Below, piece by piece: positions 8,302-15,655 of a stretch of DNA of 29,624 bases. Position 1 is the stretch's first letter. The number at the start of each line of letters is the position of its first letter. Source of the stretch: an uncultured Clostridia bacterium (GTDB lineage Bacteria; Bacillota; Clostridia; UBA1381); NCBI GenBank assembly GCA_934454215.1, contig CAKSGG010000026.1, positions 1 through 29,624 of the forward strand. Reading direction: 5' to 3'. A program made the translations under genes and the position numbers. The notes under the pieces were generated by a model that was not told the origin of the DNA, searched no databases, and saw nothing but the letters and a program-made list of their open reading frames with translations.

Positions 8302-9066
8302 ATGGATAAGAGAATAGGAGCGCAGTATTATACAATAAGAGATTTTTGTCAAAATCTTGATGACTTTGATAAGTCGTGCGGGAAAATAAGTCAAATCGGA
8401 TATAAGACTGTTCAGCTTTCGGGAATAGGAGATTTTTCGGGCGATGATGTAAAGAAAATTCTTGACAAGCATAACCTGACTGCCGTATGCACGCACCGCC
8501 CGGCGGATAATTATTTGAATAATATTGAAAAGGAAATAGAATTTCATAAAACTATCGGCTGCAAAATATGCGGTTTGGGAGCTATGCCGGGATTTAACAC
8601 GAAGTTGGAAACAATAAAAGAATTTGCGGAGAAATTCAATCCGGTAGCACAGAAGCTTGAGAAAAATAATTTGATTTTTGCGTATCATAACCATGCATTT
8701 GAATTTGAGAAAATTGACGGAGTATATGCGTTTGATATAATTACGGACAGTATAAAATCGGATAATTTCAGATTTATACTTGACGCATACTGGCTCTCGT
8801 ATGCGGGAGTAAATCCGTCAAAGTTTATAAGAGAGCGTAAGGGCAAGATAGCATGTGCACATTTCAAGGATTTGAAAATAGTTGAAAATACACCGAGATT
8901 TGCCGAGGTCGGACAAGGAAATATAGATTGGGACGATGTTATTTCCGCTTGCGAGGACGCAGGAGTAGAGTATGCGCTTGTTGAGCAGGACGAATGTTAC
9001 GGCAGAAATCCGTTTGAATCGCTTAAAATGAGCTATGACTATCTGACAGGCAAGGGCTTCAATTAA
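8302..9066 (+). CDS. Second TIM-barrel sugar isomerase/epimerase
   Basis: The 254-residue barrel protein shows FAYHNHAFEF (His129-Asn-His131), Asp161 in ILDAYW, His187 in CAHFKD and Glu228 in LVEQDE. This is the AP-endonuclease-2-like pattern found in many Clostridia 'sugar phosphate isomerase/epimerase' proteins. The start is ATG 8302, because GGAGG at 8289-8293 is correctly placed for it. An upstream ATG at 8287 overlaps the previous stop and would consume the ribosome-binding site. It is clearly not a recent duplicate of the first barrel, since the two differ in length and motif detail, so two distinct barrel reactions are expected in this pathway. Confidence 0.9.
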   Translation: MDKRIGAQYYTIRDFCQNLDDFDKSCGKISQIGYKTVQLSGIGDFSGDDVKKILDKHNLTAVCTHRPADNYLNNIEKEIEFHKTIGCKICGLGAMPGFNTKLETIKEFAEKFNPVAQKLEKNNLIFAYHNHAFEFEKIDGVYAFDIITDSIKSDNFRFILDAYWLSYAGVNPSKFIRERKGKIACAHFKDLKIVENTPRFAEVGQGNIDWDDVISACEDAGVEYALVEQDECYGRNPFESLKMSYDYLTGKGFN

Positions 9067-9089
9067 GACCGAAGAAAGGAAACCGAAAA

Positions 9090-10127
9090 ATGAAAATGAC
9101 ATTCAGATGGTACGGTGAGGATGACCCCGTTACCCTTGAAAAAATAAGGCAAATCCCGGGCGTTACTGGAATCGTGTCTGCAATTTATGATATTCCCGTA
9201 GGTGAGGTATGGCCTTTAGAGCGTATTATGAAACTGAAAAAAACAGTTGAGGATGCAGGACTTGAGTTATCTGTTATAGAAAGTGTTCCTGTTCATGAGG
9301 ACATAAAAACCGGAGACGGCGACAGAGACAGATATATTGAAAATTACTGTGAAACACTACGTAATTTATCAAAGGCGGGCATTGACTGCGTGTGCTATAA
9401 TTTCATGCCTGTATTTGACTGGACCCGTTCGGATTTGGCATTCAGGCTGCCCGACGGTTCAAACGCTTTAATGTACGATAATGATACGGTGTTGAAAATG
9501 AATCCGTTAAAGGGCGAGCTGTCGCTTCCCGGATGGGATTCAAGCTATACAAAAGACGGTATGAAGGAATTGCTGAATAAGTACAAAAATATATCGGAGG
9601 AAGATTTGTGGGATAATCTGAAATACTTTTTGGACAGAGTTATAAAAACAGCGGAAGAGGTAAAAGTCAAAATGGCTATTCATCCCGATGACCCGCCATG
9701 GAGCATATTCGGACTGCCGAGAATAATTACGAATAAGGCAAATATCGAAAGGTTTTTAAAGCTGTATGACAGCAAATATAACGGCTTAACACTATGCAGC
9801 GGTTCTTTGGGCGTTGACCCGAATAACGATATAGTCGATATGGTTCACAGCTTTGCGGACAGGATTCATTTTGCGCATATAAGAAACGTGAAAATAACGG
9901 GAGAGAGATGTTTTGAAGAAGCTGCGCACAGAACGGATTCGGGTTCGCTTGATATTTACGGAATTGTAAAGGCATATTATGATGAAGGCTTTGACGGATA
10001 CATTCGCCCTGACCACGGAAGAATGATATGGGGCGAAACTGGAAAGCCCGGATACGGACTTTTTGACCGTGCGCTTGGTGCGGCGTATATTAACGGTTTA
10101 TGGGAAGCTGTAAGCAAAAGTAAATAA
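9090..10127 (+). CDS. uxuA: Mannonate dehydratase
   Basis: The 345-residue enzyme removes water from D-mannonate to give 2-keto-3-deoxy-D-gluconate in hexuronate (glucuronate) breakdown. Family hallmarks are MKMTFRWYGEDDPV at the start, CYNFMPVFDWTRSDL near residue 102, the metal-site AIHPDDPP (His198), the conserved Cys236 in TLCSGSLG, His263 in FAHIRN and PDHGR near the end. Length matches the short UxuA of Firmicutes. It sits 23 bp after the second isomerase and 12 bp before the uxuB-like SDR. The next enzymes of the pathway, kdgK and kdgA, are not in the window. Confidence 0.96.
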   Translation: MKMTFRWYGEDDPVTLEKIRQIPGVTGIVSAIYDIPVGEVWPLERIMKLKKTVEDAGLELSVIESVPVHEDIKTGDGDRDRYIENYCETLRNLSKAGIDCVCYNFMPVFDWTRSDLAFRLPDGSNALMYDNDTVLKMNPLKGELSLPGWDSSYTKDGMKELLNKYKNISEEDLWDNLKYFLDRVIKTAEEVKVKMAIHPDDPPWSIFGLPRIITNKANIERFLKLYDSKYNGLTLCSGSLGVDPNNDIVDMVHSFADRIHFAHIRNVKITGERCFEEAAHRTDSGSLDIYGIVKAYYDEGFDGYIRPDHGRMIWGETGKPGYGLFDRALGAAYINGLWEAVSKSK

Positions 10128-10139
10128 GGAGAGATTATT

Positions 10140-10991
10140 ATGAAATTACCTTTTAATGTTGATTTAAAAGATAAAGTAGCCGTTGTAACGGGTGGCGGCG
10201 GAGTGCTGTGCAGTTGTTTTGCTGATGCGATAGCGTCATGCGGAGCGAAAGTTGCGGTTCTTGATTTAAACAAAGAAAGCGCCGACAGGGTTGCCGGTGA
10301 AATTGTGAAAAACGGAGGTACTGCAATAGGTATTTCCGCAAATGTTCTTGATAAGGCAAGCCTTGAAAATGCAAAGAAGATAATAAACGAAAAATTCGGT
10401 ACTATTGATATTTTGCTCAACGGTGCGGGAGGTAACAATCCGAAAGGGAATACGACAAACGATTATTATGACCCTGCCGATGAAACAATTGAAGGTGTAA
10501 AGACTTTCTTTGACCTTGACCCGAGCGGAATTGAATTTGTGTTTAATCTGAATTTCCTCGGCACGCTTTTGCCGACGCAGGTATTTGCACATGATTTATT
10601 GGGTAAGAAAGATGCGTCAATAATAAATGTTTCATCAATGAACGCATTTACTCCTCTTACAAGGATACCGGCATACAGCGGAGCAAAAGCCGCCGTATCG
10701 AATTTCACTCAATGGCTGAGCGTACATTTCTCAAAAGCGGGAATCAGAGTAAACGCAATAGCGCCGGGGTTTTTCCTTACACAGCAAAATAAAAATTTGC
10801 TGCTTAACGAGGACGGAACATATACCGCACGTTCGGAAAAAATTCTTTCACAGACGCCTATGGGACGTTTCGGCGAAAGAGAGGAGCTTGTCGGAACTTT
10901 GCTGTGGCTGCTTTGCCACGAGGCGTCGAGCTTTGTTACAGGCGTGGTTGTGCCGGTGGATGGGGGATTTTCTGCTTACAGCGGAGTCTGA
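10140..10991 (+). CDS. uxuB: D-mannonate oxidoreductase (fructuronate reductase), SDR type
   Basis: The 283-residue protein is a classical short-chain dehydrogenase: VVTGGGGVL cofactor loop at 15-23, LNGAGG at 93-98, catalytic Ser165/166 (INVSSMN), Tyr179 and Lys183 in AYSGAKAAV, and the closing VVPVDGGFSAYSG. The SDR directly after uxuA in Firmicutes is the fructuronate reductase that makes D-mannonate for UxuA, and the family-typical insert GGNNPKGNTTNDY supports this assignment. It is unrelated to the polyol-dehydrogenase-type UxuB of E. coli. The stop codon is directly followed by the long-hairpin repeat. A related gluconate-5-dehydrogenase-like activity is the main alternative. Confidence 0.88.
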   Translation: MKLPFNVDLKDKVAVVTGGGGVLCSCFADAIASCGAKVAVLDLNKESADRVAGEIVKNGGTAIGISANVLDKASLENAKKIINEKFGTIDILLNGAGGNNPKGNTTNDYYDPADETIEGVKTFFDLDPSGIEFVFNLNFLGTLLPTQVFAHDLLGKKDASIINVSSMNAFTPLTRIPAYSGAKAAVSNFTQWLSVHFSKAGIRVNAIAPGFFLTQQNKNLLLNEDGTYTARSEKILSQTPMGRFGEREELVGTLLWLLCHEASSFVTGVVVPVDGGFSAYSGV

Positions 10992-11092
10992 TATGAAAAA
11001 TAAGCGGCACATCTTACCGTTTTCAAATACTTGAAGTATCAGCATACGTCGGCGTATTTTCAAGCGGTAATCTGCTTGCTTCTTTTTCATAT
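10991..11092. repeat. Intergenic long-hairpin repeat, copy 1 (full length)
   Basis: The segment is an imperfect palindrome of about 100 bp starting at the uxuB stop. Nested arms pair in order: ATATGAAAAA (10991-11000) with TTTTTCATAT (11083-11092), AAGC (11002) with GCTT (11078), TTACCG (11014-11019) with CGGTAA (11065-11070), CTTGAA (11030-11035) with TTCAAG (11059-11064), and ATACG-TCGG-CGTAT at the tip (11044-11057). The left half is repeated at 11099-11141, and the whole element is present in diverged form at about 14595-14689. No ORF of note is inside it. It behaves like an intergenic structured repeat or MITE-like element. Confidence 0.8.
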
Positions 11093-11098
11093 CACCAT

Positions 11099-11141
11099 AA
11101 TAAGCAGCACATCTTACCGTTTTCAAATACTTGAAGTATCA
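11099..11141. repeat. Intergenic long-hairpin repeat, copy 2 (left half only)
   Basis: About 42 bases almost identical to 11000-11040, beginning ATAAGCAGCACATCTTACCG and ending ACTTGAAGTATCA, 100 bp downstream of copy 1. The right half is missing; the sequence runs directly into the terminator at 11147-11188. One difference (GCGGC to GCAGC) separates it from copy 1, so the partial duplication is recent. Confidence 0.8.
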
Positions 11142-11146
11142 ATATT

Positions 11147-11188
11147 AAAAAAAGTTGTAAAATCCGAAAAAATTTTACAACTTTTTTT
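11147..11188 (+). terminator. Strong intrinsic terminator upstream of ylxM
   Basis: A 17 bp perfect stem (AAAAAAAGTTGTAAAAT / ATTTTACAACTTTTTTT) with an 8-base loop ends in a run of T. It closes the hexuronate operon or the repeat region and insulates the ylxM-ffh promoter that starts 11 bp later. Confidence 0.93.
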
Positions 11189-11198
11189 TAATAAACTA

Positions 11199-11227
11199 TT
11201 GACAATTTGCAAATGATAGTGTATAAT
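11199..11227 (+). promoter_or_regulatory. Perfect sigma-A promoter of the ylxM-ffh operon
   Basis: TTGACA (11199-11204), exactly 17 bp, TATAAT (11222-11227). It lies 42 bp before the ylxM start, consistent with strong constitutive expression of SRP and ribosomal genes. Confidence 0.95.
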
Positions 11228-11268
11228 CTTTTATGGTGTAAAGATAAAATACTTTACAGGTGATAATT

Positions 11269-11604
11269 ATGGCAAAGGATTTAAGCATTTCAATCCTTAT
11301 GGATTTTTACGGCGGTATGCTTACCGATAAGCGTTTTGATGTTCTTGATATGTACTACAACAGTGATATGTCATTGTCGGAAATTGCAGATGAAATCGAG
11401 ATAAGCCGTCAGGGCGTGCGGGACGCAATAAAGCATGGCGAGCGTCAGCTTAACGAGCTTGAGGAAAAGTTGGGATTAGCAAAGCATTTTCTTGATATTA
11501 AGGAAAAGCTTGACAGAATAAAAGAAATTCTTGATTGTGCAAATGAGTTTGACGGCAAGGAAAAAATGCGTGAAATACTTATAAGTATTGAAAACGAAAT
11601 CTGA
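11269..11604 (+). CDS. ylxM: YlxM/UPF0122 family SRP-associated HTH protein
   Basis: The 111-residue protein is the YlxM family member that precedes ffh in many Firmicutes. The N-terminal half is a sigma-70 region 4-like helix-turn-helix (FDVLDMYYNSDMSLSEIADEI, then EISRQGVRDAIKHGE at about 45-60), followed by a helical C-terminus (LNELEEKLGLAKHFLDIKEKL). YlxM interacts with the SRP and modulates its GTPase in studied relatives. The ATG at 11269 has AGGTG six bases upstream; an alternative GTG at 11260 would sit in that ribosome-binding site. It is 13 bp upstream of ffh and clearly co-transcribed. Confidence 0.93.
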   Translation: MAKDLSISILMDFYGGMLTDKRFDVLDMYYNSDMSLSEIADEIEISRQGVRDAIKHGERQLNELEEKLGLAKHFLDIKEKLDRIKEILDCANEFDGKEKMREILISIENEI

Positions 11605-11617
11605 AGGAGGCGGCGGT

Positions 11618-12964
11618 ATGGCATTTGAAAGCTTGGGAGATAAGCTCCAGGGTGTGTTCAAAAAGCTGAGAGGCAAGGGCAAGCTCAGCGAAAAAGATAT
11701 AAAGGACGCAATGCGTGAAATAAAGCTGGCTCTTTTGGAGGCTGACGTAAACTTTAAGGTTGTAAAAGAGTTTGTTGCGGCCGTTTCCGAAAAAGCACTC
11801 GGTCAGGAGATTATGGAATCTCTGACGCCTGCACAGCAGCTTGTAAAGATAGTAAATGACGAACTGACTCAAATGATTGGCGGAGAAACGTCAAGACTTG
11901 AATTTTCAAACAGACCGCCTACTGTAATTATGATGTGCGGTTTGCAGGGTGCAGGTAAAACCACGGCAACGGGAAAGCTTGCGCTGAATCAGCGCAAACA
12001 GGGAAAACGTCCGTTAATGGTTGCATGTGATGTATACAGACCGGCGGCGGTAAAGCAGCTGCAGGTTTTGGGAGACCAAGTGCAGATTCCTGTTTTTGAA
12101 ATGGGGACAGATATAAGCCCCGTAAAAATTGCCAAAGAGGCGGTTGAATATGCCGTAAAACACGGTAACGACCCGGTAATTATAGATACGGCGGGACGCT
12201 TGCATATAGACGAACAGCTCATGGAGGAGCTTGCGGAAATTAAGTCGGAATTAAATCCGACGGAAATTTTGCTTGTTGTTGACGCAATGACAGGTCAGGA
12301 CGCCGTAAATGTTGCAAAATCCTTTAACGAACAGCTTGATATAACGGGAGTTATTTTGTCAAAGCTTGACGGCGATACCAGAGGCGGTGCGGCTTTGTCC
12401 GTAAAACAGGTTACGGGTAAGCCGATAAAATTTGCGTCGGTCGGAGAAAAGCTAAGTGATTTGGAGCAGTTCCACCCCGACAGAATGGCATCGAGAATAC
12501 TCGGTATGGGCGATGTGCTTACTCTTATTGATAAAGCACAGGAGGCAATTGACGATAAACAGGCGAGAGAGCTTGAAGCAAAGCTCAGAAAACAGCAGTT
12601 TGATTTTGATGATTTTCTGGAGCAGTTAAAGCAAATCAAAAAGCTTGGCTCGTTTTCGCAGATTTTGGGAATGCTGCCAGGTGTTGACAAAAAGATGATT
12701 GAAAGCGTTGATACCGAAGAAAACGAAAAACGCTTAAAACATATTGAGGCAATTATACAGTCAATGACGCAGGAAGAAAGACGCAATCCGAAGCTTATAG
12801 GCGCAAGCCGAAAGGTAAGAATATCAAAGGGCAGCGGCACAAGAGTGCAGGATGTAAACCAGCTTTTAAAGCAGTTTGAGGATATGCAGAAGGTAATAAA
12901 GCAATTGGGCAGCGGAAAACAACAGAGAATGTTGAAACGTCTGCGTAAGGGTATGCCCGGTTGA
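11618..12964 (+). CDS. ffh: Signal recognition particle protein Ffh
   Basis: The 448-residue GTPase is the protein subunit of SRP, which binds 4.5S/6S RNA and signal sequences of nascent chains and docks with FtsY at the membrane. The N domain (about 1-90) is followed by the G domain with P-loop GLQGAGKTT from residue 108, DVYRPAA, IIDTAGRLH and SKLDGDTRGG. The M domain (about 300-448) carries ILGMLPGVDKK, the RNA-binding RISKGSGTRVQDVN and Met-rich helices. The start has AAGGAGG (11603-11609) at good spacing. The length is standard. The SRP RNA gene is not in the window. Confidence 0.98.
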   Translation: MAFESLGDKLQGVFKKLRGKGKLSEKDIKDAMREIKLALLEADVNFKVVKEFVAAVSEKALGQEIMESLTPAQQLVKIVNDELTQMIGGETSRLEFSNRPPTVIMMCGLQGAGKTTATGKLALNQRKQGKRPLMVACDVYRPAAVKQLQVLGDQVQIPVFEMGTDISPVKIAKEAVEYAVKHGNDPVIIDTAGRLHIDEQLMEELAEIKSELNPTEILLVVDAMTGQDAVNVAKSFNEQLDITGVILSKLDGDTRGGAALSVKQVTGKPIKFASVGEKLSDLEQFHPDRMASRILGMGDVLTLIDKAQEAIDDKQARELEAKLRKQQFDFDDFLEQLKQIKKLGSFSQILGMLPGVDKKMIESVDTEENEKRLKHIEAIIQSMTQEERRNPKLIGASRKVRISKGSGTRVQDVNQLLKQFEDMQKVIKQLGSGKQQRMLKRLRKGMPG

Positions 12965-13020
12965 ATTCAGGTATTAAGTAAAACTTATATACAAATCATT
13001 TTGTTTGGGAGGTGAAAATG

Positions 13021-13263
13021 ATGGCAGTAAAAATAAGACTTAGAAGAATGGGTGCTAAAAAGGCTCCTTTCTACAGAGTTGTTGTAGCTGATTCAAGATA
13101 CCCCAGAGGCGGAAGATTTATAGAGGAGGTTGGAACATACAATCCTTTAACAGACCCCGCAACGGTAAATCTTAATGCAGAATCAATAAAGAAGTGGATT
13201 GGTAACGGCGCACAGCCGACAGATACCGTAAAGGCACTTTTGAAGAAAAATAATATTATCTGA
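13021..13263 (+). CDS. rpsP: 30S ribosomal protein S16
   Basis: The 80-residue protein is the complete bS16 family: AVKIRLRRMGAKKAPFYRVV at the start, then DSRYPRGGRFIEEVGTYNP. It binds 16S rRNA in the body of the 30S subunit and is essential for its assembly. Two adjacent ATG codons exist (13018 and 13021); the second gives the canonical MAVKIRL start and better spacing (8 bases) from GGGAGG at 13007-13012. It follows ffh by 56 bp and precedes khpA by 17 bp. Confidence 0.98.
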   Translation: MAVKIRLRRMGAKKAPFYRVVVADSRYPRGGRFIEEVGTYNPLTDPATVNLNAESIKKWIGNGAQPTDTVKALLKKNNII

Positions 13264-13280
13264 TTTCGGAGGACAAGCCA

Positions 13281-13511
13281 ATGAGAGAAGTATTGGAAGC
13301 AATAGCCAAGTCGCTTGTGGATTATCCGGAACAGGTAGACATACAGGAAGTCAGCGGCGAAGAAGAAACGGTGACTCTGGAGCTCAGGGTTGCGGAAAGC
13401 GACATGGGTAAGGTAATAGGGAAACAGGGAAGGATTGCAAAAGCAATAAGAACTGTTGTAAAGGCTGCGGCCGCAAAGGAAAACAAAAAAGTTTCGGTCG
13501 ATATAGTGTAA
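13281..13511 (+). CDS. khpA: KH-domain RNA-binding protein KhpA
   Basis: The 76-residue protein is a single type II KH domain with the GxxG loop in MGKVIGKQGRIAKAIRTVV. KhpA (YlqC) binds RNA, often as partner of KhpB/Jag, and influences cell-wall elongation and division in Firmicutes. The conserved order rpsP-khpA supports the call. A GGAGG ribosome-binding site precedes the ATG. The operon appears to end here: a hairpin with a T-run follows, whereas many relatives continue with rimM, trmD and rplS. Confidence 0.96.
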   Translation: MREVLEAIAKSLVDYPEQVDIQEVSGEEETVTLELRVAESDMGKVIGKQGRIAKAIRTVVKAAAAKENKKVSVDIV

Positions 13512-13522
13512 AATCCCGAATT

Positions 13523-13559
13523 AAAACGATGTGTCAGTCTGTTGATGTGTCGTTTTTTT
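13523..13559 (+). terminator. Terminator of the ylxM-ffh-rpsP-khpA operon
   Basis: Outer arms AAAACGA (13523-13529) and TCGTTTT (13550-13556) with a GU-rich middle (UGUG opposite UGUG, then UCA/UGA) close on a 6-base loop and end in seven T. The middle also shows GATGTGTC as a direct repeat. Confidence 0.8.
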
Positions 13560-13602
13560 ATTGCTCCTTTATAAAAAATATTTTAATTATTTAAAAATGC
13601 TA

Positions 13603-13631
13603 TTGTAAATTATGTCAAAATAGTGTATAAT
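13603..13631 (+). promoter_or_regulatory. Sigma-A promoter of the glycosyltransferase-trxB-pth-mfd stretch
   Basis: TTGTAA (13603-13608), 17 bp spacer, TATAAT (13626-13631), about 26 bp before the GTG start at 13657. Confidence 0.8.
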
Positions 13632-13656
13632 TATATGGAGATTAGGAGGAATTGAT

Positions 13657-14604
13657 GTGCAGACAAAAGTGTATATTGTTGTTCCGTGCTATAACGAGGA
13701 GGCTGTTTTGCCCGAAACCTCAAAACGTATGCTGGAGCTTGCTGAACGTATGCTCAGTGACGGAATAATAAGCAAAGAAAGCCGTATAATTTTTATTGAT
13801 GACGGTTCAAAAGATAATACTTGGAGCATTATAGATAAGCTTACTCATGAGAATGACTTGTTCGGAGGTATAAAATTAGCCGCAAACGCAGGGCATCAAA
13901 ACGCTCTTTTCGGTGCGCTCATGACCGTAAAGGACGAATGTGACTGTGCAATATCAATTGACGCAGATTTACAGGACGATATTAATGTTATTCCTGATAT
14001 GGTAAAGAAGTTTAATGACGGCTGTGACGTGGTATACGGAGTGAGAAAAAAACGTGAAACAGATACGTTTTTTAAGCGGACGACGGCTGTGGCTTTTTAT
14101 AAGCTTATGCAGTTTATGGGAGTGAAAATGGTTTATAATCATGCAGATTACAGACTTATGAGTAAAAGAGCTATGAATGCGCTGTCGCAGTTTGAGGAAC
14201 GCAATTTGTTTTTGAGAGGAATGGTTCCTCTTACGGGCTTTAAGTCGGATTGTGTATATTATGACAGAAACGAGAGATTTGCGGGAGAATCAAAATATCC
14301 ACTCAAGAAAATGCTTTCATTTGCGTTTGACGGAATAACCTCGTTTAGCGTAAGCCCGATAAGAATGATAAGTGCATTGGGGTTAATAGTGTGTATTTTT
14401 GCCGTAATTATGGGCATATATACTTTGTATGAAAAATTTATAGGAAATACGGGAGCCGGTTGGGCGTCGCTCATGGTCTCAATATGGTTTATCGGCGGAG
14501 TGCAGCTACTGTCAATCGGTCTTATCGGCGAATATATCGGCAAGATGTACAAGGAGGTTAAGAGGCGTCCGCGCTATATAATAGAGGCCTATATCAAAAA
14601 ATAA
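13657..14604 (+). CDS. GT2 glycosyltransferase, membrane-anchored (GtrB/dolichyl-phosphate-sugar synthase type)
   Basis: The 315-residue enzyme begins with the GT-A fold: VVPCYNEEAVLPET near the start, FIDDGSKDNTW at about 48, and the metal-binding ISIDADLQDD near 107. Two membrane helices lie at the C-terminus (about 228-252 and 262-292) followed by a basic tail (YKEVKRRPRY). This arrangement is typical of enzymes that transfer a sugar from a nucleotide donor to polyprenyl phosphate for wall or surface glycan decoration. The start is GTG at 13657 with AGGAGGA six bases upstream. Its stop codon is the first part of repeat copy 3. Donor and acceptor are inferred from the family. Confidence 0.92.
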   Translation: MQTKVYIVVPCYNEEAVLPETSKRMLELAERMLSDGIISKESRIIFIDDGSKDNTWSIIDKLTHENDLFGGIKLAANAGHQNALFGALMTVKDECDCAISIDADLQDDINVIPDMVKKFNDGCDVVYGVRKKRETDTFFKRTTAVAFYKLMQFMGVKMVYNHADYRLMSKRAMNALSQFEERNLFLRGMVPLTGFKSDCVYYDRNERFAGESKYPLKKMLSFAFDGITSFSVSPIRMISALGLIVCIFAVIMGIYTLYEKFIGNTGAGWASLMVSIWFIGGVQLLSIGLIGEYIGKMYKEVKRRPRYIIEAYIKK

Positions 14605-14689
14605 GCGGCGCATCTCACTGTCCTCAAACACTCGAAGTATCAGCATATGTCGTTGTGTTATTGTACAGTAATCTGTTTACTTTTGCTCA
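14595..14689. repeat. Intergenic long-hairpin repeat, copy 3 (diverged)
   Basis: The sequence from the glycosyltransferase stop codon (ATAAGCGGCGCATCTCACTG) to just before the trxB ribosome-binding site aligns without gaps to copy 1 at roughly 70 percent by eye. Outer arms CAAAA (14595-14599) and TTTTG (14681-14685), and AAGC with GTTT by a G-U pair, keep the stem. ACTG/CAGT replaces ACCG/CGGT, a compensatory change, and the tip ATATG-TCGT-TGTGT pairs by G-U. One inner stem is partly broken. Confidence 0.7.
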
Positions 14690-14707
14690 TGAATTGGAGG
14701 AATTTAT

Positions 14708-15640
14708 ATGTATGATGTTATTATAATAGGCGGAGGTCCTGCCGGACTGAGTGCGGCAATTTATGCGGGAAGAGGCGGTATGAAAACGCTTGTAATTGAA
14801 AAGCTTGCCTGCGGCGGTCAGGTTATGCGGACAAACGAAATTGACAATTATCCGGGTTTCTTTAATAACCCGACGGGAGAGGAACTTGCGGAAAACCTGC
14901 GTAAGCATGCGGAAAAATTCGGTGCGGCTTTTGTGAGTGAGTCCGTACGTTCAATAGATAATGCCGAATACGGCGTGAAAATTATAAATACAAGGCGAAA
15001 CAGATATATGACAAAATCCGTTATATTCGCTATGGGAGCGTCACCCAAGCTTTTGGGGATTGAAGGCGAACAGGAATTTACGGGAGCGGGAGTGTCATAC
15101 TGTGCAACTTGTGACGGAGCTTTCTTTAAAGATAAGGAGGTTGCGGTAATCGGCGGCGGAAATACTGCATTGGAGGACGCTTTGTATCTTGCGCCGATAT
15201 GCAAAAGAGTATATTTGCTCAACCGTTCAAAAAAATTCAGGGGTGCGGCTACGATTCTTGAAAAGGTCAAGGCTGTCGGAAATATAACAATTTTGACGGA
15301 TACTGTAGCGGAACGGTTCATAGGAAGTAATACGGTATCCGAGATTAAAACCCAAAATACGGCTAACGGAGAAAAGGGCGTATTAAAAGTAAGCGGAGTT
15401 ATAATAGCGATAGGGATTCAGCCCGATTCAAAATTGGCGGCAGACTGCGGTGTGGAGTTATGCGAAAGGGGATTTATAAAAACCGACGCATATCTTGAAA
15501 CAAATATAAAAGGAATTTTTGCGGCGGGCGATGTGAGAACAACTCCGCTGCGGCAAGTGATTACCGCCGCTGCCGACGGCGCTGTTGCGGCAACAAGTGC
15601 GGTAAATTATGTGAATGAGTTGGGTATAAAATCAATTTAA
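14708..15640 (+). CDS. trxB: Thioredoxin-disulfide reductase
   Basis: The 310-residue flavoprotein reduces thioredoxin with NADPH. The FAD site is IIIGGGPAGLSAAIY at residues 5-19, the redox-active disulfide is CATC (Cys132 and Cys135), the NADPH-binding site is VIGGGNTALEDAL at 147-159, and the FAD-binding end motif is GIFAAGDVR. The length is standard for the low-molecular-weight enzyme. GGAGG precedes the ATG. It follows the glycosyltransferase across repeat copy 3 and is 15 bp before the radical SAM gene, so they may share a transcript. No thioredoxin gene is adjacent. A ferredoxin-dependent variant is possible in Clostridia but the NADPH motif looks intact. Confidence 0.96.
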   Translation: MYDVIIIGGGPAGLSAAIYAGRGGMKTLVIEKLACGGQVMRTNEIDNYPGFFNNPTGEELAENLRKHAEKFGAAFVSESVRSIDNAEYGVKIINTRRNRYMTKSVIFAMGASPKLLGIEGEQEFTGAGVSYCATCDGAFFKDKEVAVIGGGNTALEDALYLAPICKRVYLLNRSKKFRGAATILEKVKAVGNITILTDTVAERFIGSNTVSEIKTQNTANGEKGVLKVSGVIIAIGIQPDSKLAADCGVELCERGFIKTDAYLETNIKGIFAAGDVRTTPLRQVITAAADGAVAATSAVNYVNELGIKSI

Positions 15641-15655
15641 AACGGAGATGATTTT

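Noticed and set aside
10991..11141. Two spaced repeats ~100 bp apart suggested a short CRISPR array
   Set aside because: Only two units, the second partial, and the unit itself is a long palindrome with a third copy elsewhere; there are no further spacers or cas genes.
12295..12840. 181-codon antisense ORF within ffh (and many similar antisense ORFs in mfd, uxuB, trxB and others)
   Set aside because: They are shadows of strong coding frames with low-complexity or Ser/Phe-rich translations, no ribosome-binding sites and no recognisable domain.
13523..13559. Direct repeat GATGTGTC within the khpA terminator as an attachment site
   Set aside because: It is explained by the stem-loop and there is no integrase or tRNA nearby.
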